This document shows, piece after piece, positions 54,883 through 64,000 of a DNA stretch of 64,000 nucleotides. The DNA is taken from assembly GCA_907165275.2 (NCBI GenBank), contig OU015665.1:2852001-2916000 (forward strand). The letters run 5' to 3'. How positions within the stretch are numbered: position 1 is the first letter of the stretch; the number at the start of each line of letters is the position of its first letter. Below the pieces are notes generated by a model, which was given only the letters and a program-made list of their open reading frames with translations, was not told the origin of the DNA and made no database searches. Made by a program: the position numbers and the translations under genes. The DNA is from Zygaena filipendulae. Its lineage: Eukaryota; Arthropoda; Insecta; Lepidoptera; Zygaenidae.

Positions 54883-56037
54883 ATTTCGTTCTTTGCAGCG
54901 GTGAGTATCGAAAAAATCTCCTAGGTACGTTGCTTTCATTAGGAGTGAATTCGAATAGATACGGCAGTGTTGTCTGGTAACCGCCACATAAAGTCAACAA
55001 ACGCATAAGTAGGATACAAAGAGTATAGAGGAAATTGAAACTATGTCATTTAGCTACCCGTTTTCCACTTTTTAGACATGCTATACCGAAAAGACTCGAT
55101 CACTGGATTGCGGTCTTCGGGTGAAAGGAGGCATCTTGAGTCTTATAACGGTGCACGGTGGACCTCTTCATTGTACAATGTTCGCTATTACAAAACGAAT
55201 TGCGGTTCTTCGGTATTCATTGTTTTAACAAATACTTGGTCGAGTAGGTTGTAGCTGAAATTTAATATATACTATATATATTACATATTTACAGATTTCC
55301 TGTCTAGTATTTATTTGGGCTCATCTTTATCTCGGATCAAAAATATTCCGTGGTAATCCCTAGTTAGCTAAATACTTTTCTTGAGAGTTTAATTTAATTT
55401 AATTTTACATGCTGTGCATAATTGAAATAGCAATTACCAATTAATTATTATTTATCAATTCAAATAAAGGCTTTATTGACAAAGCTCGCTCGCTGCCCAA
55501 ATGAATTGAATAATTAATAACCCACTACTTACACAGAACCGAAGCCCTGATTGAAGTTAGAAGATTTTTCATTATTTGGGACATTTACGGGCTAATTCAC
55601 TATGACCATAACACGTTGCCTTACCATAATTCGCCACAATAATTGTTTTCCAACGTACCTACCCATAAAAGGTTGCATTTTAAAAAATACATAGACAACG
55701 TGTCTTATGACTTGCAAAATACTAATTTATTCATATTACGTTTGCGAGTGCGACGGACTCGATTGCATACTTACCTACTTAAGGACCATTTGTTTGTCGT
55801 TAACGTATTAATCGTAACGGTATTATCGTATCGCAGAACCGAAATAGACCTCTAGATTCGTCCTTCCACTCGAGCAGTTGTTTCACATAATTTACCTTTA
55901 TTGCGAGCAATTAACATAAAACACATCTGTTTAAGTCCCGGCTGGAAATGAAGTTAATTTCTTCGCTTTTCTTTCGATTCCCGAGGTATTAAGATTAGGG
56001 CGAAACATCTATTTAAGTTTGCACGTTTTTCTTAATT
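54883..56037. other. 1.1 kb without a recognised repeat
   Basis: 55425-55520 has a loose inverted pair (AATTATTATTTATCAATTCAA / TTGAATTGAATAATTAATAA). An unrecognised open frame lies at 55643-55855. Confidence 0.35.
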
Positions 56038-56045
56038 CTATACCC

Positions 56046-56888
56046 CAGAGATTCTCAAACTTATTTCTTTTATCGCCCCATTTTAAAATCAATTATTTCT
56101 CAAAGCTACAAATTTTTAGTCACTCCTAAAACTTAAAAAAAAAGAACACAATTTCATTACCTTAATTAATTTACTTATAGTATGCAATATTAGTCGGTCC
56201 TGGTGTTTAAGCTGACATTCTCAACTAGACATTTTTACCGCAGTGATAGCAATCAAAACACAACTTTATAATATTAAGAATTTATTGTAATCAAATTAAA
56301 GAAACAATATAATATACTAATTGGGTATTCTCCAAGGTATGAATATCAAAATTCTAATTAGTCCGTCAGTTAGAAAATAAAAAAATAATAGACACGTATT
56401 TTTTGCTTTTTCAATTTAATGAAAATGAACATAGATAAAGCGCATTAAAGTTTAGGGTGGGGGGCTCGTGACGTCAATATTCATTATAAGCGCCATACAA
56501 ACCGCACCGAATTGTGACGTCACGCGAAATTTCAACTCAATGTAACTCTGTTATTTTTTGAGTACGTAAAAAAAGAAAAAATAGGTGTCCAATATTTTTT
56601 ACTAATCTACACGACGGACTAAAAAAAAATTTTTTGTCAAGTAGCCAATTGTAATAAACTAATTATTCGATTGGTAATAAACTAATTATTCGATATTGAG
56701 TAATAGGTAGGTTATAATTTTAGTGAATTTTAAAATATAAAGTACCTAAATGTAATGAAAAATCAACCATAAACCATAAACTAAACCACGCCAATGCCCC
56801 CATTTTTATCTGGGCCCCTTAAGGCCCCCCTGTAGGTCTCCAACGCCCACAGGGGAGCGTTATCGCCCGCCCACTTTGAGAAAGACTG
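56046..56888. mobile_element. hAT-like non-autonomous element with exact 8-bp target duplication
   Basis: Left end CAGAGATTCTCAAACTT and right end (reverse complement) CAGTCTTTCTCAAAGTG are hAT-style inverted termini. CTATACCC occurs immediately outside both ends (56038-56045 and 56889-56896). The right side has a GGCCCC/CACAGGGG-rich subterminal region. There is no transposase ORF. An M1 MITE is nested inside; without it the element is about 510 bp. Confidence 0.9.
56319..56651 (+). mobile_element. Family M1 MITE nested in the hAT-like element
   Basis: AATTGGGTATTCTCCAAGGT to GTCAAGTAGCCAATT. Two TGACGTCA sites at 56469-56476 and 56515-56522. It is close to the 36525 copy. Confidence 0.85.
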
Positions 56889-57157
56889 CTATACCCACTC
56901 TGGCCGCATAATAAATTGAATTCGTTAAAATAAAATTGTTCTTTATAGTCAATATTAGCAGTTCCTTGGGACCGGCATTTTTATGAAGCCCAAAAAATCT
57001 GTATCCGAAATTTCCGCAGTTTTTTATAAGCAAATTTAATTTAATAAAAATTTTTACATTCTTCTATTAATAGAAATAAACATTAATGATGTAGGTAGGT
57101 TACTTTTAAACAAATTATCCGCAATGGTAGAGTAGGTAAATAAAGATCACGAATCCT

Positions 57158-57405
57158 TACTATCCTTACTAAATGCGAAAGTTATTTTGTTTGTTTGTTT
57201 GTTACGCTTTTACGGCTAAACGGCTCAACCGATCACCACGAAATTTTGAAATTAACGCGGGTGAAACCACATTAAACTTTGCATACTACCTATACACGTT
57301 GTCAAGGGTTGGTACAGAAAAAAATATTGGGTACATACTTTAATCTCGGAATACCCGCGGGATCTCCGAAATTAACGCGGGTGAAACTGCCGGAAACAGC
57401 TAGTC
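57158..57405 (-). repeat. Family H copy, two-headed form, complete
   Basis: AATCCTTACTATCCTTACTA, a TTTGTTTG run, GCTCAACCGATCACCACGAA, then a first partial head (AATTAACGCGGGTGAAACCA), ACACGTTGTCAAGGGTTGG, and the terminal head ACCCGCGGGATCTCCGAAAT ending AACAGCTAGT. Confidence 0.85.
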
Positions 57406-59149
57406 AATACGTATTTTAATAAAACTATAACTGGAAGCGACGATATTAAAAAGAAATCATTACGGGCGAAAGAAAAATTCCAGTTAAATATGGACCATCT
57501 GAATGAAAAAGTAATAAGCCTTGTTATTTGCACGTAACTCTTTGTTTTGGCATTTGTTATGTGTCTCATAGAATCTGGTACGGGAATCAAGATGTTCAAG
57601 ATCAAAGGTCACAAAAACTGGTTTATTGTAAATGTCTTCTTTTCTTTTGACTCTATTATTTGAATTATGGCTTGAATATATTTGAAAAGTTGTAAATAGA
57701 GTATGAAATGAAATTCACTTTCGCATTTAAGTACATATAATATTAGTAAGTATTAATTAAAAACACAAAAAAAACTGTCAACGTTCTTGTAATTAAACTA
57801 GAATTGGCGCTTTTATCAAATGATCACCTTGTAGAGACATTATTCGCTAAATACATTTTGCAATTAAGGTAATAATACTTGAGTAGGTAATTAATCACCT
57901 GGTCCAAGCCTCGTCTGATGATGAATAGCCGTAATGATATAGATAACTAGACATGCGCTATGCTTTCACTAGCTACATAGGTATTATACAATACCTTATT
58001 TTAAGTAACTTTAAAACTAAGTAACTCTTTATCTAACCAGCTAGCCGGAGGTCATAGAACCCCTCCCAACATCTCTAAACTGACAAGCTGTTCCCTTTGC
58101 GTGTGAAACCGCAGGGAACGTATTAAAATAAAAAAAAATAAAAAATTATCTAGTGAGAACTGACAAGAAACTCAGCAAGGTTCTTTATGATTGGTACAAT
58201 CATGTAGATCAATATGTGGTAGGTACTACTTATAAAAAAAATACAAAATAAAAAATTACAAGTCATCAATTAGATTATAACCGCACACAGCACAATGACA
58301 CGACACTTATTATATATTTTCAATATATATAGTTATATTATACACCAAATAATAATAGTTGGACATTATCACGCAGCTTAGCCATACCAGCTGGTCCCAA
58401 ACTAAGCAGAAATAGTATAATGATTAATTACCAAGCAATTGATATACCTATTACTTACAATAGTTATTTTAATAGTTTTTTTTATTCTTAATATTTTTTT
58501 TCTATAAATTAAATTTAGTTTTATCTATACTAAATACAATAATAATATTAATCACATCATGAATCACATCGAACCCGTATACTTGAGATAAACTGAGTGC
58601 GATTCACCCAGAAATATAATTTGCGGAGGGAATTTTTCGACTCGCAAGCTTAAACGGACCCCTAGAAAAGACAAGAATGTTGAACTGAGAAGGAAATATT
58701 TGTTTTCGACAAATTGTTAATAGTATTTATTCTTGTCCAAATCTATTTATAAATTAATGAACCCTTTCCCCGGCAGTGCAGAGATTAAGATGGAAGTTCT
58801 ATTTGTGTTCATTAATGGAATACTAACAATGGTAATTAGTTTGTTATTCTACTAACTTTTGCCCGCGGCTCTGTCCGAGAGATGTACGAAAGTGCGTTAA
58901 CGCTGTCGCGCCTATAGATACTTAGGCACTTTGTTAACTTATTGTCTGCTAAAACTACGGTAATATTCCTCTTTAAGTTTAAAATTGTCTTAAGAAACAA
59001 ACCCTATGTATTAAGCTAGATCATAAGAAAGGCAGCTGTGAAAACCCCTTATCAATTCCGTTCAGTTTTTGTTTGCGTGATTCGCGTGGGCAGGTACAAA
59101 TATCGGTACAGACAGAAATCTTTAAATAATGTTTTGAATTCTGCTAGTA
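57406..59149. other. 1.7 kb without a recognised gene
   Basis: A family H-like scrap lies at 58085-58120 (AAGCTGTTCCCTTTGCGTGT). 58240-58580 is very A+T-rich. No domain was seen. Confidence 0.35.
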
Positions 59150-59760
59150 ATAGTACATTGTTATCCTAGGGGTGAAAGTAACTTATTTAGTCCCGAGACG
59201 AGGTTTGGCGCCCGAGCGTAGCGAGGGCGCCTATAGATCGAGGGACTAAATAAGTCTTTCTCCCGAGGATAACACTGTGCTTTTCATTACGAATGCAAGG
59301 AAAGTCAAAATAAAAATAGCAATTAGCTAAAGAAAAAATGAGTGAAGATCGGATAGTCGCTTGACACTTTCCCACCTATTTCTTTTTCTTTGGCCGGCTA
59401 GCTATTCAGCCAGTATTTTTTATTTACTTTGTGGCGACCTAAAAAAAATATTATCTTTAATTATTAAGTATTAATTAAAGAAAATAAAAAAATATAAATA
59501 GGAATTAGCTTAAGAAAAAGTGAGTGAATTTTATTTTAATTAATACCTACTTAAACTTTACGTTATTTCAATTTTACATCGCGCTGGCTGTATAGAAAGT
59601 TGAAACATGGTTCAATAGAAATGTGAAAATAGACCTAGTTTTTTTTTAATAATTTGACAGTTGTCAGTTGAAAGCGATTCTCCCTAGGGCTGAAAAGGGT
59701 TACTTTCAACCCGCTTCTCAGGCAACTTCAGACCTACTTTCCGAGTATGAGTAATGAAAA
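59150..59760 (-). mobile_element. Family M2, full-length copy
   Basis: AATAGTACATTGTTATCCTA to CCGAGTATGAGTAATGAAAA. The internal hairpin at about 59180-59255 is in the same orientation, relative to the element, as at 13236 and 13473. It carries the same conserved 62-codon frame as the 13236 copy. Confidence 0.85.
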
Positions 59761-61163
59761 ATCATTACTTCCTTTTAATATGTTACAACTTACATTGAAC
59801 AGAATCGTGTTACAATTTTGTTTTGTGTTTTGTTAACAACAATTTACCTATACAAAGTTTTACCACTTCTAATATCCTAATCTAATATGTGTGTTTGAAA
59901 TAATTTTAATCTCTTCGCCCATTTTTTGAGTTGGATCTAAATTGTAATTTGACACACTTTTCTAAAAAATTTGGATATTTTTGGGATTTTACCGCTTAGA
60001 GTAGATGTTATTTTAATCTTAAACCTAGCACACGACAAAAGTTGACGATTCATAGACACCTACAGTTTTCCTCTTTGCTTTCATGAAGGGTCCCTTGCAC
60101 GCCGTATTTGACCTCTAGAGTTGAAATTACCACTTCAAGAATCATTCTTTTATAAAGACGGTAGAAAAAGTTTTTGGTATTGTTTTATTATATTCTAACT
60201 ATTTATACGTATAAAAGATAAGATTAGCAAAAATGTAGATAAAGAAACATTTTCCAGTGAAAAATAAGCAAATTATTTATTAAAATTGAGTACGAGAGAA
60301 TAAGCCTTTAATATTGAATTGCCGATCTGGTAGAGGCGGTCCTTAGTCAGTCAAACATATGAAAAGCAATGAAAACTGACGGACATATAGTAATCAAAGG
60401 GTTTTTGATGTGGAGATGTGGAAAAGGTAGAGGAGGTCGATATTCATAAATAAGTCTGGTTTCCCTTGCTATACAAAGGGGAACCTACATTTCAAAAAAG
60501 GAATGAGGGAAGATGTCATTGATGCTGGAATAAAAAAAAAACCTATAAAAATAAATATAATTACTTTTAAGTACCTACTTAAGCATTGAAAAATGAGTAT
60601 GTCACGTCTTATCTTCATCTTTGGTTATCTCAATGGTTGAGATTCAATTTATACTCTTGAGAATAAACGGCACTTGATTCATACATCTGTCATTTCGAGT
60701 GCCATTGTCCTTTTCCGCAGCCCTTGAAGTGTTTTCCATGTTCCCCCCCCGCCACAGATAATTTTTTATTCCATACGCACATTCCATGGAGTGATATTTA
60801 TTGGCATCTAAACATGGAATAAATCGTTGAATCAGACCAACATTCTTTAAAGCCGCACATTTGTAAATATTGATTGACACTTGCATCAACAGTGAACATT
60901 CTATGTGGGCATGCGTGTGTGTTTATTGGTTAAAGTTGTGATAAACATCTATACCAGTAGTTGTTAACTTGCTCTTCACGCCTATGTCTAGAGGTGATCA
61001 AGGTCACACGCCCGCTAGAGTATCTTTACGACTGTTCAATTGACTGACTGAATTGACAAAGAACTGATAAAATGCTTTTGATTCGTTTTTAATTTAGTAT
61101 AGTCCAGTCCAGATTTCACATTTTAATATACAACTCGGCTAGTGTTTATCAATCACTAGCAGA
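59761..61163. other. 1.4 kb without a recognised repeat or gene
   Basis: Single-copy in appearance. The minus open frame 60644-60889 (81 codons) has no recognisable domain. A CCCCCCCC run lies near 60744. Confidence 0.35.
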
Positions 61164-61370
61164 CCAGCTGTCCCCCGCAGTTTCACTCGCTGTAATTTTG
61201 GAGTTTCCGCAGGAATTCTAGGATAAAATTTCGTGTAAACTTTCCTCTTGAATCACTTTATTGATGAAAACCGCATGAAAATCCGTTCAGCAGTTTCTGA
61301 GTTTATCGTGAAAAAAAAGACACACAGATGCGACGGAGGACTTATACTTAATATGTATCTAGTGATATCG
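61164..61370 (+). repeat. Family H copy, tail type 4
   Basis: CCAGCTGTCCCCCGCAGTTT, GGAGTTTCCGCAGGAATTCT, AACTTTCCTCTTGAATCACT, CGCATGAAAATCCGTTCAGC, ACAGATGCGACGGAGGACTT. Confidence 0.8.
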
Positions 61371-62995
61371 TACCTAACGCTCGGGTTATTGCATTTATAT
61401 CAGTGTCACTTTAACTCACATTTGACCCTGTAGTAGAGATCAATCCATAGTTATTAACTTTATGAGTATGTAATAATTAACTATACCTAATCTTTAATTA
61501 ATTATTTACATATCTCAATTGAAGGTTAGTGACATTAATACAAACTCGGGGTTATCATGGGTAAGCCCATCATAACCAACCAACCGACTCTAATTTAAAA
61601 AGTATTAAATTTAAAACCAATAGTGCTTACTGCATTGGCTTACAAAGAGCTCCGCTTTTATATTCTAACTATTAAATTAAATATAATAAGTAATATAAGT
61701 AATAAGTATAAGTTAAAATAAGTATAATATTTTATGTAGGTATTCGATTCTATGATGGTCCAACTTGTAGTATTTGCTAACTATTTCAATTTATTGATTA
61801 TCGACTAATTAATCCTTTACACGAAATGAATATGTTTACCAAAATGGGTATGACGATGAAAACGTAATGGGCGGGCGAGCTGACGAGTTCATGCAAATGT
61901 CATTCGAGTCAGTGAAAACAAATTGGCCAGTGAAAGTTCAAATTGATGTTTTCTACTGAACCCGAAAAAAGATTAACGTCGTTAGACCACATAAGCGGCT
62001 TAAAGCTGTGTACCCCCGAAACTGCACTAAGTATTCTAATAACATGTAGGTAGGTGACTACGTGTATTTAAATTAGTTTTTTTACACACAAAACGGTCAG
62101 AATGTTCCGACTTCTGTCATTTAATTTTGTGTCAACAAAGTTGTTTGAAGTCGCTTTGGTTGTTATACAATATTACGGTGGTGTAAAGACAGTAAAAATC
62201 TGCATTCACGGTTTATTATGTACCGTAACGAATGTATGTAACTACCTATACATACATATATGTGCAAATATTAACAATAACAATAGTGTATTTGCATAAT
62301 AATTATGATGTCTCGAATGTCCTTTGGTGATCGTCACCAGCTCGAGAAAGATTTTGCCGTTTTTAGCGCCATAATATGAAATGCAATTTCCACCACTACA
62401 TGTACAAAATCGTCAGTAAAAAATATAGATATACGTACGCACCTACCTTAAGCGTAGCTTCGTGACTTTCTGTCATTGCTATATTATACGTGAGAAAAAT
62501 CACAGACAACATTTTATAGCACCCCTTTATATTACAATAAGTCTTCCATTACATTACACACGTTATTTTTAAAAAGATTTTTACTTTAATTTATTAGGCT
62601 ATCCGAATACACAATAGCAGTGAAATGTTCTTTTATGAAAAAAAGCAGTCGTGTGGCTATTTGGAGGGCCGACCTTTGGGAGACATAAAAAATACGCCCT
62701 TGCGATTTAGCCACCCCAACCCCGTCGCTAGAGATAACCGTGTGAGGTCCTGAAAGCATTTTTATTATAAATCATCGTCTGCCAGGCACTAATACCGAAC
62801 CGTTTAACATGAAGCCCAATATTTTATAATTAGCAATCTTCGGATTTCCCGGTTTGGACAAGGTATGCAAACAACGTGTACAGTCAGCATCAGAATATTT
62901 AAACACTTATTACCATTGCAATATAAATTTTGATCGAGTAAATTTAAGGCGAATTTCTGATCTATGTGCGAATCAAAACGATTATCACCGTCATT
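61371..62995. other. 1.6 kb without a recognised repeat or gene
   Basis: 61865-61990 is GC-richer and contains an octamer-type ATGCAAAT at 61891-61898. Otherwise A+T-rich, with unrecognised short open frames. Confidence 0.35.
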
Positions 62996-63033
62996 GCGGT
63001 GAAGGATTACATTGTGAGGAAATCTGCACATTA
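62996..63033 (+). repeat. S1 SINE scrap
   Basis: GCGGTGAAGGATTACATTGT, then GAGGAAATCTGCACA, similar to the S1 body GGTGAAGGAAAACATCGTG. Confidence 0.5.
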
Positions 63034-63353
63034 TGGATTAGAAGCATTTCCGTAGAGTGTGTGTGGTCACATCAAAGTTTTAAATCATACGTCTTGCCTA
63101 ATATACGTTTAATGAAAACAGCGCCATCTAGTTCTTCAAGATGGCAATCTAGGCATCCAAGCTAGTTCCCGAGATATTTATGCAAATTTTGTAAAGTTCG
63201 GTGAAAAAATTGCGTCCGCGATTTTAATTGATTTTAAATGCTCAGTTTTCTTCAATTTTATATATTTTAATCTACAATAGGTAATATATAAAAATCTTTG
63301 TAACAAGCAAGTAGAAGTGTGTTTTTTTATTGCACACAATCTTTTAAAATACT
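63034..63353. other. Stretch without a recognised feature
   Basis: No repeat or coding motif was recognised before the last M2 copy. Confidence 0.3.
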
Positions 63354-63945
63354 TTTCATTACTCATACTCGGAAAGTAGGTCTGAAGTTGCCTGAGAAGC
63401 GGGTTGAAAGTAACCCTTTTCAGCCCTAGGGAGAATCGCTTTCAACTGACAACTGTCAAATTATTAAAAAAAACTAGGTATATTTTCACATTTCTATTCA
63501 ACCATGTTTCAACTTTCTATACAGCCAGCGCGATGTAAAATTGAAATAACGTAAAGTTTAAGTAGGTATTAATTAAAATAAAATTCACTCACTTTTTCTT
63601 AAGCTAATTCCTATTTACATTTTTTTATTTTCTTTAATTAATACTTAATAATTAAAGAAATTATTTTTTTTAGGTCGCCACAATGTAAATAAAAAATACT
63701 GGCTGAATAGCTAGCCGGCCAAAGAAAAAGAAATAGGTGGGAAAGTGTCAAGCGACTATCCGATCTTAACTCATTTTTTCTTTAGCTAATTCCTATTTTT
63801 ATTTTGACTTTCCTTGCATTCGTAATGAAAAGCACAGTGTTACCCTCGGGAGAAAGACTTATTTAGTCCCGAGACGGAGTTTGGCGCCCGAGCGTAGCGA
63901 GGAAGGAGGAAGTTACTTTCACCCCTAGGATAACAATGTACTATT
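63354..63945 (+). mobile_element. Family M2 copy with reversed internal hairpin
   Basis: Ends as in 13473. The hairpin segment (63859-63905) reads CTTATTTAGTCCCGAGACGG then CGCCCGAGCGTAGCGAGG. That is the opposite orientation to the other copies, and it is then truncated into AAGGAGGAAGTTACTTTC. Confidence 0.85.
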
Positions 63946-64000
63946 TTCTCAAATCAAGCTTTTTCAGAGTTTCAACTTTAAATGTCTGCAAAAAAAACTG

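Overview
This 64-kb window looks like intergenic or intronic DNA from a lepidopteran, most likely a moth. It is A+T-rich and full of short non-autonomous transposons. The micro-motif TAGGTA/TACCTA recurs throughout, and several repeats have forms I recognise as typical of Lepidoptera. I found no intact protein-coding gene, no rRNA gene, no functional tRNA gene and no CRISPR array. Nearly all open frames are short and either lie inside repeats or show no recognisable domain. Three degraded mobile-element coding relics can be recognised: a non-LTR retrotransposon ORF1 (1-414, minus), a Ty1/copia gag-protease fragment (5918-6603, plus) and a DDE-transposase tail (27444-27560, minus).

Repeat families, named here for reference. 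H: a SINE-like family with a CCGCGG-rich head and several different tails; it is the commonest repeat, with about 40 pieces on both strands. S1 and S2: tRNA-derived SINEs. M1: a ~330-bp MITE carrying TGACGTCA motifs. M2: a ~600-bp element with an internal ~70-bp hairpin. M3: a TTAA-flanked MITE joined to a second small inverted-repeat element. M4: a MITE with 4-bp A/T target duplications. M5: a palindromic MITE flanked by TTA/TAA, consistent with PIF/Harbinger. There is also one hAT-like element with an exact 8-bp target duplication, and one 0.9-kb element (19116-20036) that contains two later insertions.

Layout. 1-8 kb: LINE relic, H copies, a 24-bp perfect hairpin, a nested M5, a foldback MITE (3070-3446), a 21-bp minisatellite and the copia relic. 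8-17 kb: H copies, M4, a miRNA-sized hairpin at 12275, a tandem M2 pair, an S2 SINE, a second compact hairpin, a palindromic MITE and a 63-bp minisatellite. 17-33 kb: M1 copies, the nested element at 19-20 kb, two S1 SINEs, the transposase relic and an intact M5. 33-39 kb: three M3 copies, two of them forming an apparently identical 456-bp inverted pair. 39-43 kb is the longest repeat-poor stretch. 43-45 kb holds a 569-bp near-perfect palindrome and an inverted H cluster. 45-64 kb: more M1, M4, H and M2 copies, an M4 split by an H insertion, and the hAT element with an M1 inside it.

There are no genes here to work together. The value of the window lies in transposon architecture: nested insertions that give a relative order of events, SINE-like heads shared by different tails, dispersal of CRE-like sites, and inverted repeats that would form long double-stranded RNA if transcribed. 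All calls come from reading the sequence by eye; no database was searched.
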